A DNA stretch of 20,595 nucleotides from an uncultured Flavobacterium sp. (GCF_946479975.1 NZ_CAMLIX010000070.1:1-20595); one strand, 5' to 3'. Counted from the stretch's first letter, positions 6,950-15,874 are shown. Program-made: numbers and translations. Notes: generated from the letters alone by a model not told the origin.

Positions 6950-9694
6950 TTGAAATCGATACTTTTAAAATCAGTTTTCTTCTTTTTCATCGCTTTACAA
7001 CTTCAAGCACAAGAATTACTTCCATTTGTCGAAAATTACAGCAAATCAGATTATCAGGGGGATAATCAAATCTGGAATGTCGCTCAAGGAAATGATGATG
7101 CTATGTATTTTGCAAATAATCATTATCTGCTTCGTTATGATGGTGTAAAATGGGAAAAATATACGCTTCCAAATAAAACCATCATTCGATCTATTTTGAT
7201 TGAAGGAGATAAAATCTATTCAGGTTCTTATAAAGAATTTGGTTATTGGTATAGAAAAGATGGAACCATGCATTATGTTTCGATTACCAAAAATCTAAGA
7301 TTATTTGACGAAAAGGACAACGAAGAGATTTGGAAAATTTTTAGGTTTAACGGTTCACTTTACTTTCAGTCTTTTAACGATGTATTTATTTACAACGAAA
7401 AAACGATTAAGAAAATTAAATTTCCATTTCTTATTTCGTACTGTTTTGCTGTAGATAAAAATCTTTATGTTGCTTCTGTGCAGGATGGGATTTTTAAAAT
7501 GAATGATAAGTATATTTCAAATCCTAAAGGATGGAATATTCTTAAAAAAACAGTTGTTCATGCAATAGAAAAATACGAAAATAAGACTTACATCTTTACT
7601 CAGAAAAAAGGTGTTTTCACAGTTGAAAAAGAAGGTTTAAAAAGCTGGAACAATCCGATAAATGAAATTTTAAAATCGGCGACCATTAATGTTGCAAAAT
7701 TTATAAAAGGAGAAAAGTTAGTTGTTGGAACAGGAAATAGAGGAATTTTTATTTTAGATTTAAAAACCAATTCCTTTAAAAACATCGAGCGCGACAATGT
7801 TTTAATGAATAACTCGGTTTTGAGTTTAGGATTTGATAAAGAAAATGATCTCTGGGTTGGTTTGGATAACGGTATTGCACATGTTGAGGTCAATTCTCCA
7901 ATTTCTTTCTTCTATGATAATTCAGGACTTTTAGGTTCTGTTTATTCTGTGGCCACTATCGATAAAGGTTATCTTATTGCCTCAAATCACGGAATATTCG
8001 AATATAGTTCAGGAAAATTTAATATGATACCCAATACGCAGGGGCAGGGCTGGAATATTTCTCAAATAGGCGGTAAATATATTATAGGTCATAACGACGG
8101 AACTTTCTCGTATGAAAATAATTTACTGACGAAGATAAATGGAGTAAGCGGAGGCTGGAACATGTCAAAAAGTAGTATAAATGATACTTATTTTCAGTCA
8201 ACTTACAGCGGTATTTTGGCGTATAATGACCCGTCAAATCTTTCTCATTATAAAATTATAAAAGGTCTTGCAAAACCAATAAAATATGTAGCTCAGAACA
8301 AAAAGAATGAAATTTGGGCTGCAGATAATTATCGTGGTTTGTATCGAGTTTTATTAGATGATAATTTCAATACTTTAAAAGTTGAAAATGTCACACAACA
8401 GAGTAAAATTCTAAATGATTTTGGTATTAAAATCTTCGAGTTTAGAAAAGAAATTCTTTTTCTCATTAATAATTCTTGGTACACCTATAATTCTATTTCA
8501 AACAAACTTGAAGATAATCAGTTATTCAATGAGAATTTTAAAAATGTAACAGATGTTATTTCTATAGACGAAGATCATTTTATGGTTCTACAGAATGGAA
8601 TCTTATACCATATTTATGTACAAGGCAATAAATTCATTTGGAACATTATCCAGGAGAAGTATTATAAAGGTAAACTGATCAATGAAAATTTAAGAATCTT
8701 TAAAAAGGACAATTATTATCTTTTTAATCTTGATGACGGATTTATTTCGCTGAAACTTAAATATGAGAACAGACAAAATTCAAAAATCGAGATCGAAGCC
8801 TTTAGCAATGATGTTTTAGTTCCGAGTGAAGCAAAAATTAAATTCAATACCGAATTAAGAATTAATGCCATTTCTGGAATTTATGGAGCAAGCAAACCTA
8901 ATTTATTTTATAAATTGGATAAAGAAAAAGATTTTGTTCCAATTTCCGACGGATTGATTATTCTCAACAACTTAAGCAGTGGTAATCATAATGTAGAAAT
9001 TTTTAAACATGATGGCTCAAGCTATGATAAAGTATCTTTATATAAGTTTAAAGTAAATGAACCTTGGTATTTTTCGTTTTGGATGATTTTGCTGTATTTA
9101 TTTATAATAGCAGCTGTTTTATTTTTCTATTACAAATGGAATAAATTTCGATACATGCAAAAGCTAAAACTTCAGGCTGAAGAATTAAAGCATCAAAGAG
9201 AAATTCTGGAAATGGAGCTCAAAAAAGAAAACGAGATTAATGTCCAAGAATACGAAAAGCACATTCTTGAACTTGAACTACAGACAAAATCTTCTGAAGT
9301 AGCAGGTAAATCTTTATCAATTGCGAAGCAAACGGAGATGATTGATAAAATTCAAGGAATTCTTGAAACGGAAAAGGATTTTTCTAAGCTGAAAAGCGAA
9401 ATTAAAAAAGCAATAAAGATTAATGAAGTCAATAAACACGAATGGGAGATTTTTGAAAGCAATTTAAATCAAATCCATAATGAGTTTATCATAAATCTAT
9501 CTAAAAAGTATCCACATTTAACTCCAAAGGATATTAAGCTTTGTATTTATCTTAAAATGAACCTTTCTTCAAAGGAAATTGCACCTATGATGAACATCTC
9601 TTTTAGAGGTGTTGAACTGCATAGATATCGTCTAAGAAAGAAATTAAACCTCACACAAGAAGAAAACCTGTCAAAGTTTTTATTAAGTCTGTAA
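6950..9694 (+). CDS. Membrane-spanning PUL regulator: periplasmic propeller/Y_Y_Y sensor with LuxR-type HTH
   Basis: Likely sensor that controls the susCD operon downstream. No ATG is near the N-terminus. The TTG at 6950 gives 914 residues with an ideal signal peptide (MKSILLK, hydrophobic FFFFIAL, then LQAQ), and the TTG at 6896 would add 18 residues overlapping the terminator. The mature N-terminal region holds propeller-type repeats; a clear Reg_prop-like unit, VLSLGFDKENDLWVGLDNGI, lies near 290-310. A Y_Y_Y-like domain covers about 620-700 and a single membrane helix about 706-729. A charged coiled coil follows (about 735-800), then a C-terminal LuxR/GerE-type HTH (857-914, LTPKDIKLC, KEIAPMMNIS, RYRLRKKLNL). 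No histidine kinase or receiver domain is present, unlike classical hybrid two-component PUL regulators. A periplasmic glucan fragment is a plausible ligand (inference). Confidence 0.85.
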   Translation: MKSILLKSVFFFFIALQLQAQELLPFVENYSKSDYQGDNQIWNVAQGNDDAMYFANNHYLLRYDGVKWEKYTLPNKTIIRSILIEGDKIYSGSYKEFGYWYRKDGTMHYVSITKNLRLFDEKDNEEIWKIFRFNGSLYFQSFNDVFIYNEKTIKKIKFPFLISYCFAVDKNLYVASVQDGIFKMNDKYISNPKGWNILKKTVVHAIEKYENKTYIFTQKKGVFTVEKEGLKSWNNPINEILKSATINVAKFIKGEKLVVGTGNRGIFILDLKTNSFKNIERDNVLMNNSVLSLGFDKENDLWVGLDNGIAHVEVNSPISFFYDNSGLLGSVYSVATIDKGYLIASNHGIFEYSSGKFNMIPNTQGQGWNISQIGGKYIIGHNDGTFSYENNLLTKINGVSGGWNMSKSSINDTYFQSTYSGILAYNDPSNLSHYKIIKGLAKPIKYVAQNKKNEIWAADNYRGLYRVLLDDNFNTLKVENVTQQSKILNDFGIKIFEFRKEILFLINNSWYTYNSISNKLEDNQLFNENFKNVTDVISIDEDHFMVLQNGILYHIYVQGNKFIWNIIQEKYYKGKLINENLRIFKKDNYYLFNLDDGFISLKLKYENRQNSKIEIEAFSNDVLVPSEAKIKFNTELRINAISGIYGASKPNLFYKLDKEKDFVPISDGLIILNNLSSGNHNVEIFKHDGSSYDKVSLYKFKVNEPWYFSFWMILLYLFIIAAVLFFYYKWNKFRYMQKLKLQAEELKHQREILEMELKKENEINVQEYEKHILELELQTKSSEVAGKSLSIAKQTEMIDKIQGILETEKDFSKLKSEIKKAIKINEVNKHEWEIFESNLNQIHNEFIINLSKKYPHLTPKDIKLCIYLKMNLSSKEIAPMMNISFRGVELHRYRLRKKLNLTQEENLSKFLLSL

Positions 9695-9714
9695 GATTTG
9701 ATTTTGTTTTTTAC

Positions 9715-9743
9715 AGATATTATATTTTTAGATATCTATTTTT
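9715..9743 (+). terminator. Weak hairpin after the regulator gene
   Basis: AGATAT (9715-9720) pairs with ATATCT (9732-9737) across an 11-nt AT-rich loop, followed by ATTTTTAC. The stem is short and has little GC, so it may not terminate. No better terminator is visible between the regulator and susC. Confidence 0.25.
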
Positions 9744-9771
9744 ACATAATTCTAATACATCATTACTACAT

Positions 9772-9783
9772 CATAACGTTATG
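9772..9783. promoter_or_regulatory. 12-bp perfect palindrome, CATAACGTTATG
   Basis: Self-complementary site overlapping the second TACATCAT copy. A second palindrome with the same AACGTT centre lies 112 bp downstream. It could be a dimer-binding site. Confidence 0.4.
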
Positions 9784-9830
9784 TTAAGGTATTTTAATTA
9801 ACAAATACAAGACTGACTATCAGTTGATTA

Positions 9831-9862
9831 TTTGTTGATTTTAACACAATGATGTAGCTGTG
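9831..9862 (+). promoter_or_regulatory. Possible Bacteroidota promoter of susCD
   Basis: TTTG (9831-9834), a 20-bp spacer and TAGCTGTG (9855-9862) fit the -33/-7 pattern TTTG...TAnnTTTG with one mismatch in the -7 element. Inverted repeat AACACA (9843-9848) / TGTGTT (9859-9864) and a TACATCAT-type site overlap it. A transcript starting here would have a leader of about 70 nt. An imperfect -7 box would suit activator dependence. Confidence 0.35.
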
Positions 9863-9895
9863 TTGTAGTGGTGTATGATGTACTACAACGTTGTA
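9862..9895. promoter_or_regulatory. Overlapping inverted repeats in the susC leader
   Basis: GTTGTAGT (9862-9869) and ACTACAAC (9882-9889) form an 8-bp inverted repeat with a 12-nt centre. The right arm also belongs to the perfect palindrome TACAACGTTGTA (9884-9895). The arms could act as DNA sites or, if transcribed, as a leader hairpin in which the two foldings exclude each other. Confidence 0.4.
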
Positions 9896-9938
9896 ATTGT
9901 GTAATTTGGCTCTACTAACTTAAACGATTACGTACTGT

Positions 9939-12900
9939 ATGAAAAATTTTATTTTTAGCTTTTTAGCACTCTTGTTGCTGCCTACATATATGATGGGGCA
10001 AGCTCAAGCAATTAAAGGGAAAGTAGTAGACAGTAGTGGAATGGGAATTCCTGGAGCGATAATAGCTTCATCTGATGCCAGAGCAACTGCAGACGCAGAT
10101 TTTGACGGAAACTTTACTATCAATGCAAAACCGGGAGACATTCTTAAAGTCTCTATGTTAGGTTTTGATTCAGTTTCTTTGCCAGCTACTGCCGCACCAA
10201 TGACAATTACATTAAAAGAAGCAGGAGATACTGCGTTAAAAGAAGTAGTTGTAATTGGGTACGGTACAAGAAAGAAAATTGACAATACTTCGGCTGTAAG
10301 TTCTTTAAAATCTGAAGAAATTACAAAAATGAAGGTGTCAAATGCAACTCAAGCAATTCAAGGTAAAGCAGCTGGGGTTCAGGTTACTTCATCTAATACT
10401 CCTGGAGGAACACCTTCTGTTATTATTAGAGGTGTAGGTACTGCATTAGGAGGAAGAAATCCTTTGTATGTAGTTGATGGTATGCCAACGGATAACATCA
10501 ACAACATTAACACAAATGATATTACTTCTTATGAGGTTTTAAAAGATGCATCTGCTCTTGCAATCTATGGTACTAGAGGTGCAAATGGTGTTATCATGAT
10601 TACAACTAAAACAGGTAAAGGGAAAATGACTGTAGATGTTGATAGCTACAGCGGATTTAAAACCGCCTTGAAGAAAGTAAAAATGGCAAACAGTGATGAA
10701 TATGCTCGTTATAGTAATGCTGCTTTTAATGATCCAACAAAATTTTCTTTGAATCAACCAATCAATACAAATTGGTATGACGAAATTACAAGAACAGGTA
10801 CTTTTACAGAGAACAACATTGCAATTTCTGGTTCATCAGAAAATGTTAAGTATTTTTTAAGTGCTGCAAATTATCAAGAAAAAGGTATTTTAAATGGAAC
10901 TGATTATTCTCGTACTACTATTAGAAATAATAATGAGTATAAGATTTCGGATAAACTTAAACTAAGTCAGAATTTCAGTGTTAGTTCTATTAAGAATACG
11001 CCACAACCACTATCTGCATTTACATCAGCATATAGACAATCTCCAATAATTCCAGTGCGTTATTCTAATGGAAAATATGGTGTTCCGTTTGTTAATGATG
11101 GAATCGCAGCCCAAACTGGTTCTCAATTTAATTCAGTTGGAAACCCTGTAGCTGCAATAGATTTGAACAATGAAAAACAACAAACTGTAATTTTGCAGGG
11201 AGGTTTGAAATTGGATTATGATATTTCAAAATCATTGAAATTTACATCTCAATTTAATGGAGAATTCTATACTTATAAGCAATATAATTATGTAGATAAT
11301 TTAGCTTTATGGTTAGCAGCAGATCCAAACCGTATCGCATCAACTTATGATACATCTAGTTTGAATACTAATACTTTGACAAGAAATAGAGACCAATATT
11401 TCAATTGGAACTTATCTAACTATTTTACTTATAATAAAGTATTTGCAGAAATTCACGATGTTGAAGTTACAGCAGGTATCGAAACAAACGTTATTGGTAC
11501 TAGAGAAAAACTTACAGTTACTAGAAAAAATGTGGAGTCTAATTCAAATTATTGGGCTTTAGATAATGTACCTTATGCAGCTGATGTTGTAGGTTATAAT
11601 GATGTAGCATTAAATCAATCTAAATTATCATCATATTTTGCACGTTTCCAATATAAATTAATGGATAGATATTTATTTACAGGTACTGTAAGACGTGACG
11701 GATCTTCACAATTTTCTGAAGGCAACCGATGGGGAACTTTCCCATCATTCGGTGCTGGCTGGATTGTTACTAAAGAGAGCTTTTTAAGTGATGTTAAAAA
11801 TCTTAATTTGTTAAAAATTAGAGGTTCTTGGGGTAGGTTAGGAAACCAAAAGGTGCCATTAAACAATCAAACTTTTACGTCTGGTTTAAATTACGGACAA
11901 AATTCAGGCTCAGGTATTACTGTTGATTCATCTGTGGATCCAAATTTATCATGGGAAATTGTAGAAGAACTTTCTGCAGGTTTTGATATCGAAATGTTCA
12001 ATAACAGATTAAAAGGATCTTTTGATGTGTATGACAAGAATACAACAAACGCAATTTTATATGTTTTACCATATTCAACTTCTGGACTTATTCAAAGAAC
12101 AGCTACACACGTAGGAGAAGTATCTAATAAAGGTTATGAAATTGCTTTACGTTGGGATGATAAAATAAATGAGAACTTAAGCTACTGGGTTGGAGGTAAT
12201 TTCTCTCACAATCAAAATAGGTTAGCAAGTTTAAATAATCCATCTATTGCTCCAATTATTTCAGGTAACTTAGGAAACGGTCAAAATACTAAATTACTTG
12301 ACTTTACATCTGTTGGACGACCTATCGGTAGTTTCTACATGTATGAATATGCAGGAGTTGATCCAGCAAACGGACAAATGTTGTACTACAATGCTAATGG
12401 TGATAAAGTTGCACAAGGAGCTTTAAACGAAGTTAACGATAAAAAATATGTAGGTTCAGTTTTACCAACTACTAACTACGGTGTTTCTTTAGGTTTAACT
12501 TACAAAGACATTGATTTTTCAGTTGATGGTTATGGTACTGGAGGAGCAAAAGTTTACAATGGTAAAAAAGCACAACGTTTTTCTGGTGAAAATATAGAAG
12601 CTTCTTTAACAAGAGATTTTTGGACTCCAACAAACACTACGGCTTCAAATCCTGCGCCTTTTAACCAAGTACCAGTTGCTTCAACATACTATTTAGAATC
12701 AGCAGATTTCTTTAGAATCAATAACATTACAGTAGGATATAAACTTCCTATTAGAGAAAATAGCTTTATCAACTATTGTAGAATTTATGTAAATGCCGTT
12801 AATCCATTTATTACGCAAAAATTCTCAGGATTATCACCAGAAGCATTAGGGGACAATGAATTAGTGACAGGTACTCAAGGAGTTGAGCTTGATGCTTACC

Positions 12901-12944
12901 CATCATTGAGATCATTTGTTATTGGAGCTAATTTAAAATTTTAA
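9939..12944 (+). CDS. SusC/RagA-family TonB-dependent outer-membrane glycan transporter
   Basis: Outer-membrane barrel that imports oligosaccharides with energy from TonB-ExbBD, capped by the SusD lipoprotein encoded next. It has 1001 residues, typical for SusC. Features in order: signal peptide (about 1-22, ending MGQAQA), a carboxypeptidase-D-like beta-sandwich (about 24-95, KGKVVDSSGMGIPGA), a TonB-box-like EVVVIGYG at 102-109, a plug with RGVG, YVVDGMP and YGTRGANGVIMITTK (about 210-225), then the barrel ending in phenylalanine (GANLKF). There is no STN domain, so control by an anti-sigma partner is unlikely. The adjacent HTH regulator is the better candidate. susD starts 4 bp after the stop, so the two are co-transcribed. 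Substrate is not readable here; beta-1,2-glucan is inferred from the downstream enzymes. Confidence 0.95.
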   Translation: MKNFIFSFLALLLLPTYMMGQAQAIKGKVVDSSGMGIPGAIIASSDARATADADFDGNFTINAKPGDILKVSMLGFDSVSLPATAAPMTITLKEAGDTALKEVVVIGYGTRKKIDNTSAVSSLKSEEITKMKVSNATQAIQGKAAGVQVTSSNTPGGTPSVIIRGVGTALGGRNPLYVVDGMPTDNINNINTNDITSYEVLKDASALAIYGTRGANGVIMITTKTGKGKMTVDVDSYSGFKTALKKVKMANSDEYARYSNAAFNDPTKFSLNQPINTNWYDEITRTGTFTENNIAISGSSENVKYFLSAANYQEKGILNGTDYSRTTIRNNNEYKISDKLKLSQNFSVSSIKNTPQPLSAFTSAYRQSPIIPVRYSNGKYGVPFVNDGIAAQTGSQFNSVGNPVAAIDLNNEKQQTVILQGGLKLDYDISKSLKFTSQFNGEFYTYKQYNYVDNLALWLAADPNRIASTYDTSSLNTNTLTRNRDQYFNWNLSNYFTYNKVFAEIHDVEVTAGIETNVIGTREKLTVTRKNVESNSNYWALDNVPYAADVVGYNDVALNQSKLSSYFARFQYKLMDRYLFTGTVRRDGSSQFSEGNRWGTFPSFGAGWIVTKESFLSDVKNLNLLKIRGSWGRLGNQKVPLNNQTFTSGLNYGQNSGSGITVDSSVDPNLSWEIVEELSAGFDIEMFNNRLKGSFDVYDKNTTNAILYVLPYSTSGLIQRTATHVGEVSNKGYEIALRWDDKINENLSYWVGGNFSHNQNRLASLNNPSIAPIISGNLGNGQNTKLLDFTSVGRPIGSFYMYEYAGVDPANGQMLYYNANGDKVAQGALNEVNDKKYVGSVLPTTNYGVSLGLTYKDIDFSVDGYGTGGAKVYNGKKAQRFSGENIEASLTRDFWTPTNTTASNPAPFNQVPVASTYYLESADFFRINNITVGYKLPIRENSFINYCRIYVNAVNPFITQKFSGLSPEALGDNELVTGTQGVELDAYPSLRSFVIGANLKF

Positions 12945-12948
12945 TATT

Positions 12949-14415
12949 ATGAAAAGAATATATATATCATTGTTTTTACTTTCTGGACTTTTCTTCGCAG
13001 GATGTTCAGATGACTTTTTGGATGTTGATCAAACGGATAAAATTCCAGTTGATATCAATTATCTAAATACAGATAGTAAAGCTACAGAATTGGTTACTTC
13101 AATTTACAACCAATTTTTATCTTGGGACATGTCATCTTTTGGATGGAATGCAGTAACAAGTATAATTTCTGATGATGCAGACAAAGGTTCTGACCCAGGA
13201 GATACAGGTACAGACAAAGATGTAATAGATGCATTGACTTACAATGCTTCAACACCATCATTTGAAAGTGTTTGGAAAGCAAATTATGCTGGAATTAACA
13301 GATGTAATCAGGCATTAACTTATTTGCCACAATTAGATAAAGTTACTCCTGCATTGAGAAACCGATTAATTGGAGAAGCAAAATTCATGAGAGCCTTTAT
13401 GTACTTTACCTTAGTAAAAGGTTATGGAGCAGTTCCTATTGTTGATCGTTTAACAAATACACCTTTAACTGAAGAAGATAAAGCAATGCAGTTAACTCGT
13501 AAACCAGTTGCAGACGTTTATGCTTTAATTGTGAAAGATTTAACTGAAGCATCAGAATTACTTCCTGAAAAATCTACTTATTCAGGTAATGATAAACAAA
13601 GAGTTTCTAAAGGTTCAGCTTTTGCTTTATTAGCAAAAGTAAATTTATACGAAAAAAACTGGCAAAATGTAATTGACAATTGTGATAAAGTTACGGGTTA
13701 CTCTTTAGTTTCAGATTATTCACTACAATTTAAAAAAGAAGGTGAATTCGGTTCTGAATCAATTTTCGAAATCAATGGTGTTGGTTCACCAACTTCAGAT
13801 CAAAAACTAGGAATTGGTAATTATACAGTTTCTCAAGCACCAAGAGGTAATGGTGGATGGGGCTGGGGATTCAATACTCCGTCACAGGGTCTAGCAGATG
13901 CATATGAAGCAGGAGATGTTAGAAGAGCTGCTACAATTATTTTTAGAGGTTCGACTCTTTATGATGGTAGAGTAGTTGCTTCAACTGTAACTAACCCAAT
14001 GTACAATTACAAAGCTTATTCTTCTGATTTTTACAATGTTGAATTTACAGATACAAATCTTAGATATTTAAGATATGCTGAAGTTTTATTAATGAAAGCT
14101 GAAGCTCTAAATGAATTAGGACAAACTGGAGCGGCAATTCCTTTGTTAAACCAAGTTAGACACAGAGCTAATTTAGGCGATACGCCAGCAGTATCTCAAG
14201 CAGATTTAAGAACTGCAATCTGGAAAGAGAGAAGAGTAGAACTTGCATTTGAACACGACAGATGGTTTGATCTTATAAGAACAGGTCAGGCTCCAGCAGC
14301 GATGGCTGCAAATGGTAAAACATTTGTTGTTGGAAAACATGAATTGTTCCCTATTCCAACATTTTTCATTAGAGAATCAGTTGGATATTCAAGTCAAAAT
14401 CCTGGAGGATATTAA
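12949..14415 (+). CDS. SusD/RagB-family surface glycan-binding lipoprotein
   Basis: Surface lipoprotein that binds glycan and forms the lid of the SusC transporter. The 488 residues include a lipoprotein signal peptide with lipobox FAGC (C19). The next residues, SDDFLD, are acidic and resemble the Bacteroidota surface-export signal. The SusD N-terminal TPR-like region contains NRLIGEAKFMRAFMYFTLVKGYGAVPIV. The C-terminal part has RYLRYAEVLLMKAEALNELG and WKERRVELAFEHDRWFDLIRTG, and ends with HELFPIPT. Translation starts 4 bp after susC. A perfect hairpin follows 14 bp after the stop, before the enzyme genes. Confidence 0.95.
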   Translation: MKRIYISLFLLSGLFFAGCSDDFLDVDQTDKIPVDINYLNTDSKATELVTSIYNQFLSWDMSSFGWNAVTSIISDDADKGSDPGDTGTDKDVIDALTYNASTPSFESVWKANYAGINRCNQALTYLPQLDKVTPALRNRLIGEAKFMRAFMYFTLVKGYGAVPIVDRLTNTPLTEEDKAMQLTRKPVADVYALIVKDLTEASELLPEKSTYSGNDKQRVSKGSAFALLAKVNLYEKNWQNVIDNCDKVTGYSLVSDYSLQFKKEGEFGSESIFEINGVGSPTSDQKLGIGNYTVSQAPRGNGGWGWGFNTPSQGLADAYEAGDVRRAATIIFRGSTLYDGRVVASTVTNPMYNYKAYSSDFYNVEFTDTNLRYLRYAEVLLMKAEALNELGQTGAAIPLLNQVRHRANLGDTPAVSQADLRTAIWKERRVELAFEHDRWFDLIRTGQAPAAMAANGKTFVVGKHELFPIPTFFIRESVGYSSQNPGGY

Positions 14416-14429
14416 TTTATAATTTTTAG

Positions 14430-14463
14430 AATCACTTCCTTCAATTTTTTGAAGGAAGTGATT
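14430..14463 (+). other. Strong intercistronic hairpin between susD and the glucanase gene
   Basis: Perfect 15-bp stem AATCACTTCCTTCAA (14430-14444) / TTGAAGGAAGTGATT (14449-14463) with loop TTTT. What follows is ATTTATATAAAATC, not a clear T-run, so it is not a standard full terminator. It could protect the susCD message from 3' decay or cause partial termination, giving more SusCD than enzymes. Confidence 0.75.
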
Positions 14464-14491
14464 ATTTATATAAAATCTCAAAATTTTTATA

Positions 14492-15868
14492 ATGATTAGA
14501 ATTTCAGTTTTATTTTTAGCTTTTACTTTTTTTAGTTGTGGATCAAATGCAGAGAAATCAAAAGAAAATGCAGAAGAAAATACTTCTGGTGTTGTTGCAT
14601 TAACAGACGAACAGCTTTTAGATGCTGTTCAAAAACAAACTTTTAAATATTTCTGGGATTACGCAGAACCAAATTCTGGTTTAGCCAGAGAGCGTTATCA
14701 TCCTGATGGGAATTATCCTGAAAACGATTCAAATATCGTGACAACAGGTGGTTCTGGTTTCGGATTAATGGCTTTGGTTTCTGGAATGTCTCAAGGTTAT
14801 ATTACCAAAGAAAAAGGAGTAGAAAGACTTAACAAAATTGCAGATTTTTTAGGCAAAGCAGATCGTTTTCACGGAGCATGGTCGCATTGGATCGACGGAA
14901 ATACAGGAAAAGTAAAACCTTTTGGAACCAAGGATAACGGTGGCGATTTAGTCGAAACTTCATTTTTGGTTGCAGGGATGATTACAGTTCGTGAATATCT
15001 TAAAGATGGTTCTGAAACTGAAAAAGCAGTTGCAAAAAAATACGATGAGCTTTGGAAAGGTGTCGAATGGAATTGGTATACAAATAATAAAAATGTTTTA
15101 TACTGGCACTGGTCGCCAAACTATGCATGGGAAATGAATTTTCCTCTACAAGGTTATAACGAATGTTTGATTACTTATGTAATGGCAGCTTCATCGCCAA
15201 CGCATTCAATTGATGCAAAAGCGTATCACGAAGGCTGGGCTAGAAGCGGTGATATAGTTTCTTCAAAAACAAAATATAATATTCCGCTTATTTTAAAACA
15301 CAATGGCGCAGAAGAATTTGGAGGTCCGTTATTCTGGGCGCACTATTCTTATGTAGGTTTAGATCCGAACCAATTAAGCGATAAATATGCCAATTACTGG
15401 GATTTAAATACAAATCAGACCAAAATCAATTACCAATATTGCGTTGAAAATCCAAATAAAAATGCAGGTTACGGACCAGAATATTGGGGTTTAACAGCAT
15501 CTTATTCTAGAAATCCTGACGGTTCAATTGGGTATAATGCACACATGCCAAGTAACGATCAAGGTGTTATTTCGCCAACTGCGGCAATCAGTTCTATTGT
15601 TTATACTCCAAAAGAATCTATGGCTGTCATTCGTAATTTATACGATAATCATAAAGAAGAAACTTGGGGAGACGCCGGTTTTTATGATGCTTTAAGCTTA
15701 GGAAATAAATGGGTGGCAAAACGCTATTTAGCAATTGATCAAGGACCAGAAGTGGTAATGCTTGAAAATTACAGAACAGGATTATTATGGAAATTATTCA
15801 TGAATGCGCCTGAAGTAAAACAAGGTTTAACCAAACTTGGATTTAAATCTGGGAAATACGGAATTTAA
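14492..15868 (+). CDS. GH144-type glucanase lipoprotein (Glycoamylase domain), probable beta-1,2-glucanase
   Basis: Predicted (alpha/alpha)6-barrel glycoside hydrolase acting on beta-1,2-glucan. The 458 residues begin with a lipoprotein signal peptide (lipobox FFSC, C16) and a short E/K/N-rich linker (17-33). The catalytic domain then starts with LTDEQLLDAVQKQTFKYFWDYA, the typical opening of the PF10091 family. The GH144 founder, the C. pinensis endo-beta-1,2-glucanase, has key acidic residues that I recall as D135, D139, E142 and E211. Here D148, D152, E155 (in DNGGDLVETSF) and E224 (in YNECLITYVM) have the same spacing with a constant offset of 13. The C-terminal WGDAGFYDALSL and LAIDQGPEVVMLENYRTGLLW are also family-typical. 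Endo versus exo (sophorose-releasing) action cannot be decided. No acidic export signal follows C16, so it may face the periplasm. The esterase gene follows after 6 bp. Confidence 0.88.
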   Translation: MIRISVLFLAFTFFSCGSNAEKSKENAEENTSGVVALTDEQLLDAVQKQTFKYFWDYAEPNSGLARERYHPDGNYPENDSNIVTTGGSGFGLMALVSGMSQGYITKEKGVERLNKIADFLGKADRFHGAWSHWIDGNTGKVKPFGTKDNGGDLVETSFLVAGMITVREYLKDGSETEKAVAKKYDELWKGVEWNWYTNNKNVLYWHWSPNYAWEMNFPLQGYNECLITYVMAASSPTHSIDAKAYHEGWARSGDIVSSKTKYNIPLILKHNGAEEFGGPLFWAHYSYVGLDPNQLSDKYANYWDLNTNQTKINYQYCVENPNKNAGYGPEYWGLTASYSRNPDGSIGYNAHMPSNDQGVISPTAAISSIVYTPKESMAVIRNLYDNHKEETWGDAGFYDALSLGNKWVAKRYLAIDQGPEVVMLENYRTGLLWKLFMNAPEVKQGLTKLGFKSGKYGI

Positions 15869-15874
15869 AATTCT

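Larger units (their letters stand above)
9756..9882. promoter_or_regulatory. Four-copy TACATCAT motif cluster, candidate operator of the PUL
   Basis: The octamer TACATCAT occurs at 9756-9763 and 9767-9774 as direct copies 11 bp apart; the units TACATCATTAC and TACATCATAAC differ at one base. Its reverse complement ATGATGTA occurs at 9849-9856 and 9875-9882. Four exact copies within 127 bp of the only large gap before susC is far above chance. The third copy overlaps the possible -7 element. Binding by the adjacent HTH regulator is inferred from position only. Confidence 0.6.

Noticed and set aside
11599..11606. Another ATGATGTA, inside susC
   Set aside because: It is isolated within coding sequence (Tyr-Asn-Asp-Val context). 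A single chance copy in 20 kb is expected, unlike the cluster of four before susC.
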